DNA from: Bacteroidales bacterium
Lineage (GTDB): Bacteria > Bacteroidota > Bacteroidia > Bacteroidales > UBA12170
Length of the DNA stretch: 56,570 bases
Direction of reading: 5' to 3'
Assembly (NCBI GenBank): GCA_016744655.1
Contig: JADGDY010000010.1
Span: 1 to 56,570, forward strand
In this document: in pieces, positions 27,617 through 36,354 of the stretch
Numbering within the stretch: position 1 is the stretch's first letter
Layout of the letters: each line of letters starts with the position of its first letter
Translations under genes and position numbers: made by a program
The notes under the pieces: model-generated
Databases searched by the model: none
The model's input: only the letters and a program-made list of their open reading frames with translations
Told to the model about the DNA's origin: nothing

Positions 27617-28410
27617 TTAATCAATTTCCCATGGTCATATATTTTTTCTACTTTTAAATGGCAATCGTATTTTGAATAGGTTCTCCATGGCCCATGTTTT
27701 TTTCCATCTGAAAAGGATTCTAATTTTTGTAGACATCCAATTCTAGAATATTTAGTCCATCCACCATGCTTTTCTCCATTTAAATATGACTCTTCTTTCC
27801 ATATAGCGCCATTTGGACGGTAGGTTTTGGTTCTGACAGTCGTGTCTGTATAATCTGTTGTATAATAAATATCATTCTTAAATTGATTGTATCTAATCCA
27901 GTGACAAATTCTTTTTAAATCTTTAGAGTAAAACCCTAATTTTCTTTTATGACCATTTTTTAAGAAACTGACATAAAGAGTTTTATATGTTGTATCGCAC
28001 TCTTCTAGAAATGTAGAATATTTCTTCATTTCTGGAAAAAACTCAATTGTAGAATGATAATCATATAATGCATAAGCTTCTATCTTGCCACTTTTGGAGT
28101 AAAATGAATGTAGTCCAACCCATTGCTTAGAACCAATTGAATCGGTTATGTACCCAGTGACCTGAATAACGTTTTTATCATCATAAACTTCGAAAGAAAT
28201 TAGGGATTTGTTATTGACTATGTAACTCGTTTCTTTATATATCTCTATGTATTTATGCTTCTTCTTAGAGCATTCTTCCCATTTTTTATCTATATAAATG
28301 GTATCATAATTTGTCTGTGCGAAATTGAAGATAGGAATTAAAATAATGATAAAAGCTAAGTATCTAGAAACAGAACTTTTAAAACGAGAATTGGTAGAAT
28401 TTGGATTCAT
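27589..28410 (-). CDS. exported MORN-repeat-like protein, unknown function
   Basis: A 273-residue protein with signal segment RYLAFIIILIPIFNFAQ. The C-terminal ~90 residues contain MORN-like repeats (GEKHGGWTKYSR, DGKKHGPWRTYSK), which in Bacteroidota are common in exported proteins of unknown role. The middle is Lys/Tyr-rich with no catalytic motif. Its stop lies in the repeat that precedes the fic insertion. In the ancestral arrangement the lipoprotein gene (now at 25146) may have followed it directly. Confidence 0.7.
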   Translation of the reverse strand: MNPNSTNSRFKSSVSRYLAFIIILIPIFNFAQTNYDTIYIDKKWEECSKKKHKYIEIYKETSYIVNNKSLISFEVYDDKNVIQVTGYITDSIGSKQWVGLHSFYSKSGKIEAYALYDYHSTIEFFPEMKKYSTFLEECDTTYKTLYVSFLKNGHKRKLGFYSKDLKRICHWIRYNQFKNDIYYTTDYTDTTVRTKTYRPNGAIWKEESYLNGEKHGGWTKYSRIGCLQKLESFSDGKKHGPWRTYSKYDCHLKVEKIYDHGKLIKKTRNPFSK

Positions 28411-28434
28411 ATTTGTCTAATTGGTTGTTGTATT

Positions 28435-28442
28435 CAAATCTA
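28435..28442 (-). promoter_or_regulatory. -7 promoter element of the MORN-like gene
   Basis: TAGATTTG on the minus strand fits TAnnTTTG, 25 nt before the start codon. Confidence 0.45.
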
Positions 28443-28633
28443 AGAAAAAACTAAATGCTTACACATGATAACAGCATAAATTCTAATCATCATTCTTTAT
28501 ACAAAGTAAAAATAAGCCCAATACCAAACACAAAACCTGCTCAACAACACCGAGTTTTGTATTTTTACCCTATTCATACAAACGAAGCAATATTAAAAAC
28601 CAGCAAACATATATAATCCTAGGCTCAGCTGCT

Positions 28634-30016
28634 TTGGCACTGCTATTATTGGGCTATTGGCTATTTTATAATCCAGTAAAGGATTTTGAAATGAGTATAC
28701 CGGGAATGGATAATCGTCCTGATAGTGTTTCAGGAAATAGAGAAAAAGTAAACATCGGAGCCGATTTTATTCGTTTTGCAGAATCCTCTAGTCAGCTTCA
28801 AGGAAAATGGACAGAATTCAGAGGAGGGCAAAGAGATAATATTCACCAAGGAAGCATTCCTCTCATCGATAAATTCCCTGAAGCTGGGCCCAATATTTTA
28901 TGGACCAAAGAACTTGGTGAAGGCCATGCAGCGCCAGCTATTTATAATGGTGAAGTATATGTGCTCGATTATATGGAGGAAGATAAAGCCGATGCTTTGC
29001 GCTGCTTTTCTCTGGAAACAGGAGAGGAGCTTTGGCGAAGAAGCTATAAAGTTCATATCAAAAGGAATCATGGGATTTCAAGGACCATTCCAGCAGTTAA
29101 TGAAGATTATATTATCAGTTTAGGCCCAAAAGCTCAGGTGATGTGCTGCGATAGAAAAACCGGCGAAATGCTCTGGGGTTTAGATTTGGTGAAAGACTAT
29201 CAAGCAGAAATTCCCTTTTGGTATACTGGCCAATGTCCTTTAATTATCGATAATGTGGCCATTATCGCTCCTGGAGGGACTAGTCTTTTAATGGGAGTGG
29301 ATTGCAAAACCGGAGACATCCTCTGGAAAACCCCAAACCCAAGAAATTGGAAAATGTCCCATTCTTCGGTAATGCTCATGGAGTTCAAGGAGCAAAAAAT
29401 GTTAGTCTATGCTGCTGTTGGTGGAATTTGTGGAGTTGTTGCCGAGGGTGATAATGCTGGAGAAATACTTTGGGAAATGACCGATTTCTCTCCCAATGTG
29501 GTAGCGCCATCTCCCTTGATTTTAAAGAATGGAAAAATATTTATGACTGCTGGCTATGGAGCTGGCTCGGTATTGTTTCAAGTAAAAGAAGCAGCAGGAA
29601 AATACGAGGTAGAACTATTGCAAGAATTTAAACCCAAGCAGGGGATGGCTTCGGAACAACAAACGGCTATATATTATCAAGATCACATTTTTACCATATT
29701 ACCCAAAGATGCGGGGAGTAAAAGAAATCAGTTTGTCTGTTGCCAAGCTGATGATGCTAAAAATATTTTGTGGACGAGTGGAAAAGAAGAGCGCTACGGG
29801 CTAGGGCCTTATGTTTTGGCCGATGGCAAATTCTTCATTCTGAAAGATGATGGAACGCTTTCCATTGCAAAAGCAAGCACCAAACGTTTTGAACTTTTGG
29901 ATAAGTTTAAAGTGTTGGATGGCCACGATGCTTGGGGACCTATTGCCATTGCCGATGGTCGTTTGCTCATGCGCGATTCTAAAACATTAGTATGTATCGA
30001 TATTGAAAAAAGATAA
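28634..30016 (+). CDS. membrane-anchored PQQ-like beta-propeller, first gene of the redox operon
   Basis: About 460 residues: an N-terminal membrane anchor (ALALLLLGYWLFYN), a short spacer with KWTEFRGGQRDN (the family WxxFRG motif), then PQQ-type blades (SLETGEELW, DRKTGEMLW, DCKTGDILW). No ATG is available in frame. The listed start is a TTG inside the anchor. The more natural start would be the ATT at 28592, giving (M)KNQQTYIILGSAAL, so either a rare ATT start is used or an ATG was lost. It is the first gene of a six-gene operon with Fe-S proteins, and the next gene starts 7 nt after its stop. Confidence 0.82.
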   Translation: MALLLLGYWLFYNPVKDFEMSIPGMDNRPDSVSGNREKVNIGADFIRFAESSSQLQGKWTEFRGGQRDNIHQGSIPLIDKFPEAGPNILWTKELGEGHAAPAIYNGEVYVLDYMEEDKADALRCFSLETGEELWRRSYKVHIKRNHGISRTIPAVNEDYIISLGPKAQVMCCDRKTGEMLWGLDLVKDYQAEIPFWYTGQCPLIIDNVAIIAPGGTSLLMGVDCKTGDILWKTPNPRNWKMSHSSVMLMEFKEQKMLVYAAVGGICGVVAEGDNAGEILWEMTDFSPNVVAPSPLILKNGKIFMTAGYGAGSVLFQVKEAAGKYEVELLQEFKPKQGMASEQQTAIYYQDHIFTILPKDAGSKRNQFVCCQADDAKNILWTSGKEERYGLGPYVLADGKFFILKDDGTLSIAKASTKRFELLDKFKVLDGHDAWGPIAIADGRLLMRDSKTLVCIDIEKR

Positions 30017-30023
30017 GGACATC

Positions 30024-30995
30024 ATGAAAGGAAATAAAATCATCATACCCATTGCCATCGTGCTTTTATTTGCCATTACAGGTTTTATGGCGCTCGATTT
30101 CTTTGGAGCTTTCGATAAGCCAAATGAAAATCCTTATGAATATAATCTAGATACTTTCAAAGAAGTAAAACAGCAAGATATTTCCCATCAAGAAGTTCAG
30201 CAAATACCAGTTGAAATAGAAGCTCTAAGAGCTATTGCTGTGGATAAAGACGATTATATCTATGTGAGCGGGAATAACAAATTAATCAAATATGATAAAA
30301 CCGGAAAACTAGTTCTAGAAGTGGAAACAAGCATGGAGGCTTTTTGTATGACCATTTCAGAAAAAGGGAAATTGTATTTGGGAAGCAGAAAAGAAATTCA
30401 AGTCTATACTTTGAGTCTTGATTTAATGGATACTTGGAAAATTCATGCAGAAAATGCTATTCTTACCAGCGTGGCCGTGAATAAGCAGAATATATTTTTG
30501 GCAGATGCTGCAAATAAAATAGTCTATCGTTATAATCTTCAAGGAGAATTCCTCAACGAAATTGGAAGAAAAGACCCCAATCAAGGTATTGATGGTTTTG
30601 TGATTCCTAGTCCATATTTCGATGTGGCTATAGGCCGCGATGGAGAACTTTGGGCGGTGAATTCTGGTCGTCATCAATTAGAATCTTACCAAGACGATGG
30701 ACAATTAATATCTTCTTGGAAGAAATCATCCATGGGTGTTGATGGATTTAGCGGTTGTTGTAATCCTTCTCATATAGCTATTTTGGCAAATGCTTCTTTT
30801 GTAACCAGCGAAAAAGGAATTGAGAGAATAAAAATCACCAGTCCAACAGGAGAGTTTCTTTCAGTGGTGGCTCCTCCAAAAGCTTTTGATTTGGGAACTA
30901 AAGGAATCGATTTGGCAGTGGATTCAGAAGATAGAATTATCGCCATCGACCCTAAAAGGAAACAGATAAGAATCTTTACAAAACTGGAGGAATAG
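30024..30995 (+). CDS. membrane-anchored NHL-type beta-propeller protein
   Basis: A 323-residue protein starting at ATG 30024. An in-frame TTG at 30003 lies inside the preceding gene and is less likely. One N-terminal membrane segment (IIIPIAIVLLFAITGFMALDF) anchors a periplasmic NHL/6-bladed propeller seen in blades such as AIAVDKDDYIYVSGNNKLIKY, GEFLNEIGRKD and DLAVDSEDRIIAIDP. A Cys-Cys pair lies in GFSGCCNPSH. Propellers of this type usually serve as binding platforms. Its place between another propeller and Tat-type Fe-S proteins suggests a structural or electron-transfer partner role (inference). Two nt separate it from the next gene. Confidence 0.8.
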   Translation: MKGNKIIIPIAIVLLFAITGFMALDFFGAFDKPNENPYEYNLDTFKEVKQQDISHQEVQQIPVEIEALRAIAVDKDDYIYVSGNNKLIKYDKTGKLVLEVETSMEAFCMTISEKGKLYLGSRKEIQVYTLSLDLMDTWKIHAENAILTSVAVNKQNIFLADAANKIVYRYNLQGEFLNEIGRKDPNQGIDGFVIPSPYFDVAIGRDGELWAVNSGRHQLESYQDDGQLISSWKKSSMGVDGFSGCCNPSHIAILANASFVTSEKGIERIKITSPTGEFLSVVAPPKAFDLGTKGIDLAVDSEDRIIAIDPKRKQIRIFTKLEE

Positions 30996-30997
30996 CT

Positions 30998-31192
30998 ATG
31001 TATAATAGACGAGATTTTATCATAAAGATATTCCGAACATTCAGCCTTTTATCATTGGCTGCCATAAGTGGTTATTTATTATTTGGAAGAAAAACAGAGG
31101 AGGCTTGTGATTTTAGTTTTGTGTGCAGAAATTGCAAAAAGCAAGACAATTGTAGTCTTCCAGAAGCACAAGCATATCAAGAAAAGAGTTAA
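30998..31192 (+). CDS. small Cys-rich protein with twin-arginine-like N-terminus
   Basis: A 64-residue protein: MYNRRDFIIKIFRTFSLLSL resembles a twin-arginine signal or anchor. The tail carries four cysteines spaced C-x5-C-x2-C-x5-C (CDFSFVCRNCKKQDNC), enough to bind one Fe-S cluster or zinc. It starts 2 nt after the NHL gene and stops immediately before the ferredoxin gene, so it is firmly part of the operon. I do not recognise the family. A small electron carrier or assembly factor is a guess. Confidence 0.75.
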   Translation: MYNRRDFIIKIFRTFSLLSLAAISGYLLFGRKTEEACDFSFVCRNCKKQDNCSLPEAQAYQEKS

Positions 31193-31774
31193 ATGAGTAA
31201 GGACGAGAAAAATAAAGATTTAAGTAGGCGAGATTTTCTGCAAAAGGGATTTCGGCTCACTGCTGCCTTGTCTTTAGGTGGATTGGGAATCTTCTTGGCA
31301 AAAGATGCTTCTTCCGAAGATGGGCTTTGGCAAATAGATCCATCCAAATGTGTGCAATGTGGTCGTTGTGCCACTCACTGTGTAGTCACTCCCTCAGCAG
31401 TTAAATGCCTTCATGTTTTCGATATGTGTGGCTATTGTGATTTATGTGGGGGCTATTTCCGCCCCGAAGCGAAACAATTACATACAGGTGCCGAAAACCA
31501 ACTTTGCCCCACAGGTGCCATCAAGCGAAACTTTGTAGAAGATCCATTCTTTCAATACGAAATCATAGATGAGCTCTGCATTGGCTGTGGAAAATGTGTA
31601 GCCGGCTGCGATGCCTTCGGAAATGGTTCTTTGCAATTACAAGTAAGCCACGATATTTGCGTGAATTGTAATCAATGCGCCATTGCCACCAATTGCCCCG
31701 CCGATGCTTTTGAAAGAGTACCAAGCAGTAAAAAGAATATTTCCAAAGGATTTAGCGGAGGTGAAGATGTTTAA
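31193..31774 (+). CDS. Tat-exported multi-cluster ferredoxin (NapG-like)
   Basis: A 193-residue protein with a twin-arginine signal, SRRDFLQKGFRLTAALSLGG (residues 9-28), so its clusters are loaded in the cytoplasm and the protein is exported folded. Cysteine groups for about four [4Fe-4S] clusters follow: CVQCGRCATHC, CGYCDLCGG with a later CPTGA, CIGCGKCVAGC, and CVNCNQCAIATNCP. This is the NapG/HycB-like periplasmic electron relay type. It overlaps the NapH-like gene by 8 nt, the same pairing as NapG-NapH, but no periplasmic reductase gene is nearby. Confidence 0.9.
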   Translation: MSKDEKNKDLSRRDFLQKGFRLTAALSLGGLGIFLAKDASSEDGLWQIDPSKCVQCGRCATHCVVTPSAVKCLHVFDMCGYCDLCGGYFRPEAKQLHTGAENQLCPTGAIKRNFVEDPFFQYEIIDELCIGCGKCVAGCDAFGNGSLQLQVSHDICVNCNQCAIATNCPADAFERVPSSKKNISKGFSGGEDV

Positions 31775-33266
31775 GGTTTACCGCAATATTGACTTTTTTG
31801 ATTGCCCCTTCCCTAAAGGGAGCAAAAAAGATTATTCAACTTCTTTAGGCATTAGACAGTGTTTTCAAAGAATCCTCCCTTTAGGGTCGGGGCAAAAATT
31901 CTTTGAAAAATTAATAAGAGAAATCTCTTTAGTTCTTTTGACTCTAAAATCAAGGCTCTGTTTTTCTAGATTAAAACCAAGATTAATACCACTCATTCTG
32001 GTCTTATTTTTATCTATTTTCTCTTTTGATGCTTCAGCCCAAAGATTTCCAAAACCAGAATTTGAATCTGGTTTTGAGCAGGAAGCTCATCAACTCACTT
32101 TACCTCGTTCCGACTTTATGGAATACTTCGATGTATTCGTGCTCTTGGTAGCCATGAGTTTAATCACGTGGTTGATTTTGAAAAAACGATCTCGAAAAGG
32201 CGTGTTCTGGATGTCCATATTTAGTATCCTCTATTTTGGTTTTTATCGTGAAGGATGTGTTTGTTCAGTAGGTTCATTACAGAATATTGCATTGGCTTTA
32301 TTCAATCCTGGCTATAAAATTCCGCTCACCGTATTGGCTTTTTTCTTGATTCCTTTGGTTTATGCTTTGTTTTTTGGACGGACATTTTGCGCAGGAGTTT
32401 GTCCTTTGGGCGCCATTCAAGATATTTTTGCTTGGAAGCCATTACAGCTCAAACCATGGTTGCAAAAGATGTTGGGATTGATTCCTTTTATCTATTTGGG
32501 ATTAGCCGTTTTATACGCCGCCACAGCCACCGATTTTGTGATTTGTCGCTACGATCCATTTGTGGGTTTTTATAGAATCAATGCTGAATTTACCATGATT
32601 GTTTTGGGAGGCTTGTTTTTACTCACCAGTATTTTTATCGCTAGACCTTATTGTAGGTTTATCTGCCCTTATGGAGTCCTATTAAATTGGATGAGTCGAT
32701 TCTCCAAGTACCACATGACCATCACACCAAATGAATGTATTCAATGTAAACTTTGTGAGAATTCTTGCCCATTTGGAGCGATTGAAATTCCTGAAGTTTC
32801 AGTACCCAAAGAACCAAAGAAGAAAAGTGTGAGAAGGTTTGTTTCTTTAGCTTTAATTATCCCAGCTTTAGCCATATTAGGCGCCTGGACAGGAGCGCAG
32901 TTTCATGAGAATTTAGCTATGGTTCATCCAAAAGTAAAATTGGCAGAAGAGGTTTTTATCATCAATGAAAATGGAGGATTTGATGAAAACAATACTGAAA
33001 ACGAAACATTAGAAATAGATGCATATAGAAGGTCAGGGCAAGCTGCTGAAGAGCTATATGCAGAAGCAGAAATTATATTAAAACAGTTTTATACAGGAGG
33101 TATTTGGCTAGGAGGATTCCTGGGATTGGTATTCGGTTTTACCTTAGCAGGATTAAGCTTATTCAGATACAGAGAAGACTACGAGCCTAATAAAGGAGAG
33201 TGCTTGAGTTGCGCGAGGTGTATGGATTATTGTCCGGTTGAAAAAGAGATAACAGTTAAAAACTAA
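31767..33266 (+). CDS. NapH/NosR-like membrane Fe-S protein
   Basis: About 499 residues from ATG 31767, overlapping the ferredoxin gene by 8 nt. Several membrane helices carry the NapH/NosR hallmark CxxxCP motifs (FCAGVCPLGAIQD and YCRFICPYGVLL). Two soluble [4Fe-4S] sites follow: CIQCKLCENSCP, and at the C-terminus CLSCARCMDYCP. Such proteins take electrons from quinol to a periplasmic partner or the reverse. The first ~75 residues are coded by a stretch containing an inverted repeat and look non-protein-like, so the true start may be a later codon just before the signal-like LKPRLIPLILVLFLSIFS. Confidence 0.88.
   Translation: MFKVYRNIDFFDCPFPKGSKKDYSTSLGIRQCFQRILPLGSGQKFFEKLIREISLVLLTLKSRLCFSRLKPRLIPLILVLFLSIFSFDASAQRFPKPEFESGFEQEAHQLTLPRSDFMEYFDVFVLLVAMSLITWLILKKRSRKGVFWMSIFSILYFGFYREGCVCSVGSLQNIALALFNPGYKIPLTVLAFFLIPLVYALFFGRTFCAGVCPLGAIQDIFAWKPLQLKPWLQKMLGLIPFIYLGLAVLYAATATDFVICRYDPFVGFYRINAEFTMIVLGGLFLLTSIFIARPYCRFICPYGVLLNWMSRFSKYHMTITPNECIQCKLCENSCPFGAIEIPEVSVPKEPKKKSVRRFVSLALIIPALAILGAWTGAQFHENLAMVHPKVKLAEEVFIINENGGFDENNTENETLEIDAYRRSGQAAEELYAEAEIILKQFYTGGIWLGGFLGLVFGFTLAGLSLFRYREDYEPNKGECLSCARCMDYCPVEKEITVKN
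31804..31893. repeat. inverted repeat inside the 5' end of the NapH-like gene
   Basis: GCCCCTTCCCTAAAGGGAG (31804-31822) faces CTCCCTTTAGGGTCGGGGC (31875-31893). The arms are complementary except at two positions, and each contains the small palindrome CCCTAAAGGG. The ~90-bp unit looks like an intergenic-type repeat that landed in the leader of the gene. Confidence 0.65.
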
Positions 33267-33280
33267 TAGATTAAAAATTA

Positions 33281-33378
33281 GCCACTAAGACAGAAAGGCA
33301 CAAAGAGATTACAAAGAAAAAAGCATGTGTTTATTTTTATTTAGTTTGTGTAAATTAGTGTCTTAGAGCCTTTGTGGC
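33281..33378. repeat. AT-rich intergenic repeat-like sequence
   Basis: Words GCCACTAAGACAGAAAGGCA (33281-33300) and, reversed, GCCACAAAGGCTCTAAGACA (33378 down to 33359) bracket an AT-rich core in the gap before the next propeller gene. They resemble dispersed Bacteroidota intergenic repeats. No gene is seen in this gap. Confidence 0.4.
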
Positions 33379-33521
33379 AAGAAATATTTTAACCCTTGAT
33401 TCAAATAAAATTTATATAGACCGCCAGTTTTTCTTTGAAATAAAACAAAAACGCTAGCGGCAGATAAAAGAGTAAAGAAGTGAAAAACACAATTTATATT
33501 GCTTAGTTCTTAAAAGATATC

Positions 33522-35474
33522 ATGGTAGAAAAGAATAAAAACATAAAAACCTGGGAAACCATAGCAAGAATAAGCATCGCATTCGCCCTGCTAATATCCG
33601 TTTTGCTGATAGTAAACTATGTGCAATACAAAACCATGGACCCAGTGGAATCGGAGCTCATTTTAGGGTTGGTACAAAGGCTTAATGAAAATCCTGAAGA
33701 CGCTCAGTTGAGAGACGAGATTAGAGCTTTGGATTTATTATCTCGAAAGGCCTATTTCACCAAGCAATGGCAAGTCCGTACTGGGGGATATTTATTGCTA
33801 ATGAGCATTGTTCTATTGGTGATTGTCAAGCAAATGCAGCTGAATAATAATGGCAAACAAGTTGACCTTTCTGAAAGAGAAGATGGCTTTGAAAATCAGA
33901 AGAAAACCAGGTTGTGGGTGAGTGTCTCTGGAGGAGTCATAGTGGTGATAGCTCTAGCTTTTGCCTTTTTAAACCATCAAGACTTGGGTGAGAATTTAAA
34001 CCAAGCTATTGCTCAGAAAATGGAAGTAAAGCCCACTCAGGAAACTCAAAAAACTCCAGTTCCTCATGAAACCATTATTGAAACACCAAATGATAATAAT
34101 CAGACTCCTCCAAAGGAAGAAATAGCGATAGTTGAGGAAGTTCAAGAGGAGGCTAAAAATGAAAATATTGCAGAAGAAACGAAACCTGAGCCTAATCAAA
34201 AAGCAATTGGGAAGAAAGAAGAAATAGTAAAACAAGAAGAACAAGTAAAAGAGGAACCATCCAAAGTAGTAGCAGAAGTAGTAAAAGAAGAGAAATCAAC
34301 GGCAAAAAATTTCCCGACAGAAGCCGAGCTTAAGGCCAACTATAATGCTTTTAGAGGTTTTGGAAGCAATGGAATCGATTTCCATAAAAACATTCCTACC
34401 AAATGGGATGCAGGCACTGGTGAAAACATCCTCTGGAAATTAGAAATTCCAATACATGGTTATAATTCACCCATTATTTGGGGCGATAAATTATTCTTAA
34501 GTGGGGCAAATGCTAATAAGCGAGAGGTTTATTGTATCGATAGAAATACTGGTAAACTCATCTGGACCTATGATGTAAGTGCTGTTCCTGGCTCTCCCGA
34601 AAAATCTCCAAAAGTAACCGATGATACTGGTTTGGCTGCACCAAGTCTTACCACAAATGGAAACTTGGTTTTTGCTTTGTTCGGCAATGGTGATTTGGTA
34701 GCCTTAGACTTGTCAGGAAAAAAAGTATGGGATAAAAACCTTGGGGCCACCAATAATCACTATGGTCATTCCTCTTCCTTAGTTGTTCATGAGGAGGTTC
34801 TAATTGTTCAATACGATATCAAAAGAAATCCAAAACTTCTTGGGCTTAACATAAGCAATGGAGAAGAAATCTATAAAACCCCAAGGAAAGTAAAAGTATC
34901 TTGGGCCTCACCAGTACTGGTAAATACAGGAAGTAAAATGGAGGTGATTTTAGCTGCGGACCCAATTATTGCATCTTACAATCCTAAAACAGGAGTGGAG
35001 AACTGGCAAGTAGATTGTATTTTCGGTGAAGTAGGACCTTCAGTAGCCTATGGTGATGGAATCGTATTTGGAGTGAACGAGTACGCCAAACTAGTAGCCA
35101 TAAAACTAGGAGAAATAGCGGAGATACTTTGGGAAGATGATGAATTACTATCTGATGTTCCAAGCCCAATTGTTAAAGATGGATTGATGTATTTAGCTAC
35201 CAGCTATGGCGTTGTAGCTTGCTACGATGCGGTGAGTGGAGAAAAATACTGGGAAAATGAATTTGATAACGGATTTTATGGCTCACCCATTTATTCTGAT
35301 GGAAATATATTTTTAATGGATATGGGTGGAATTCTTCATGTGTTTAAAGCGGGAAAAGAGTTTCAATCCATAGCTTCAAATCCTTTGGGAGAAGATGGAA
35401 TGACCAGCCCAGCTTTTATGGATGGAAGAATCTATATTCGAGGAAATAAACATTTGATATGTGTTGGGAAATAG
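33522..35474 (+). CDS. three-TM, linker and PQQ-like beta-propeller protein
   Basis: A 650-residue protein in three parts. Three membrane helices lie at about residues 15-33, 84-103 and 129-149. A highly charged Glu/Lys/Pro linker follows (about 165-265). The PQQ-like propeller (about 270-650) has the family motif NAFRGFGSNGID and blades CIDRNTGKLIW, ALDLSGKKVW and CYDAVSGEKYW. With the N-terminus inside, the propeller faces the periplasm, and the linker could span part of it. It follows the NapH-like gene in the same direction after a 255-nt gap, so it may be the last member of that cluster. Confidence 0.85.
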   Translation: MVEKNKNIKTWETIARISIAFALLISVLLIVNYVQYKTMDPVESELILGLVQRLNENPEDAQLRDEIRALDLLSRKAYFTKQWQVRTGGYLLLMSIVLLVIVKQMQLNNNGKQVDLSEREDGFENQKKTRLWVSVSGGVIVVIALAFAFLNHQDLGENLNQAIAQKMEVKPTQETQKTPVPHETIIETPNDNNQTPPKEEIAIVEEVQEEAKNENIAEETKPEPNQKAIGKKEEIVKQEEQVKEEPSKVVAEVVKEEKSTAKNFPTEAELKANYNAFRGFGSNGIDFHKNIPTKWDAGTGENILWKLEIPIHGYNSPIIWGDKLFLSGANANKREVYCIDRNTGKLIWTYDVSAVPGSPEKSPKVTDDTGLAAPSLTTNGNLVFALFGNGDLVALDLSGKKVWDKNLGATNNHYGHSSSLVVHEEVLIVQYDIKRNPKLLGLNISNGEEIYKTPRKVKVSWASPVLVNTGSKMEVILAADPIIASYNPKTGVENWQVDCIFGEVGPSVAYGDGIVFGVNEYAKLVAIKLGEIAEILWEDDELLSDVPSPIVKDGLMYLATSYGVVACYDAVSGEKYWENEFDNGFYGSPIYSDGNIFLMDMGGILHVFKAGKEFQSIASNPLGEDGMTSPAFMDGRIYIRGNKHLICVGK

Positions 35475-35694
35475 AAAGGATGAAAGAATAAACCGAAAGG
35501 ATGCATGCCCCATAGGGTATTGCAGCCTTGGTTTTTGAAAAGGAATGCCGGGCTGAATACTTTATAAGGCTTCAATTCCTTTGGTTTTAAGATTAAAGGA
35601 TGATAAGTTCGAGCCAGGGGCGCAACCGTATTGATTAAAAAGCTCCCCATATCCTTTCATCAATTTCCTTATCTTTGTAATATAAATCATCATT

Positions 35695-35931
35695 ATGAGT
35701 TCAGTAGAAATTCGAAATAGTATCATTCATCATCTCTCAAAGATTGACGATGTTTCATTTTTAAATGCAATTAAAACCATTATAGAATCTAAAGTTTCTT
35801 CTGGTTATTATGAGCTTAGTGATTATGAAATGGGAAGAGTTGATGAAGCTAGAGAGGATTTTAAAAATAAGAAAACCATTTCAAATGATGACCTGCAAAA
35901 TGAAATAGGAGAATGGCTGAAAGAAGAATAG
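35695..35931 (+). CDS. putative antitoxin of a ParE/RelE-type module
   Basis: A 78-residue acidic protein (SSVEIRNSIIHHLSKIDDVS and so on, ending DDLQNEIGEWLKEE). It overlaps the downstream toxin gene by 19 nt. Size, charge and overlap are typical of type II antitoxins; the fold is helical and resembles the Bacteroidota addiction-module components paired with ParE. Identification rests mainly on the partner. The pair sits between the propeller operon and the NuoEF-like genes and is probably an unrelated mobile insertion. Confidence 0.75.
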   Translation: MSSVEIRNSIIHHLSKIDDVSFLNAIKTIIESKVSSGYYELSDYEMGRVDEAREDFKNKKTISNDDLQNEIGEWLKEE

Positions 35932-36233
35932 AATGGTCTATTGAAGCAAGAAATGATTTGTTCCGAATCCTTAATTTTTATAGAAATCGAAATGAATCGA
36001 ACAAGTATAGCATAAAACTAAACAATAAGATTTATAAAACACTTCTCACACTCTCCAAAAATCCCAATATAGGACTGAAAACTAGATTTGAATCAGTTAA
36101 GACTTTTAATACTGGCGATTATCAAATTATCTATGAAATCTATGACCAACATATTCTGGTAGTTTTGATTTGGGATTGTAGAAGAAATCCAAATGATAAA
36201 CGAATTGGCAAGCGAATCTCAAAGAATAATTAG
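35913..36233 (+). CDS. ParE/RelE-superfamily toxin
   Basis: A 106-residue basic protein with the ParE/RelE core: IEWSIEARNDLFRILNFYR at the N-terminus, KNPNIGLKTRF in the middle, and YQIIYEIYDQHILVVLIWDC with RRNP near the end. ParE-type members poison gyrase and RelE-type members cleave mRNA. The sequence alone does not decide which. It overlaps the antitoxin gene by 19 nt. Confidence 0.88.
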   Translation: MAERRIEWSIEARNDLFRILNFYRNRNESNKYSIKLNNKIYKTLLTLSKNPNIGLKTRFESVKTFNTGDYQIIYEIYDQHILVVLIWDCRRNPNDKRIGKRISKNN

Positions 36234-36310
36234 TCTTTTAGAAGTGTTCTAAACTTGGCTAAATTAGAGTCCAATAGGCTGGTTTTTATTATCTTCATCA
36301 ACTCATTTTA

Positions 36311-36349
36311 TTGATATCAAAATTCGTGAAAATCAGCGTAATTCTCGGG
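36311..36349 (-). repeat. CCGCGAATT-type AT-rich dispersed repeat fragment
   Basis: The minus strand reads CCGAGAATTACGCTGATTTT, then CACGAATT. It shares the word order of fragments at 20596, 24811 and 40426. It lies immediately before the NuoEF-like gene. Confidence 0.45.
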
Positions 36350-36354
36350 CAACT

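Noticed and set aside
28592..35474. PQQ-dependent alcohol dehydrogenase function for the propellers
   Set aside because: Only blade repeats are visible. The catalytic Asp/metal-site signatures and cytochrome partners of quinoprotein dehydrogenases are not seen.
35475..35694. GC-richer gap before the ParE-type module
   Set aside because: Searched for a hairpin, small gene or repeat matching other copies in the window; nothing convincing was found.
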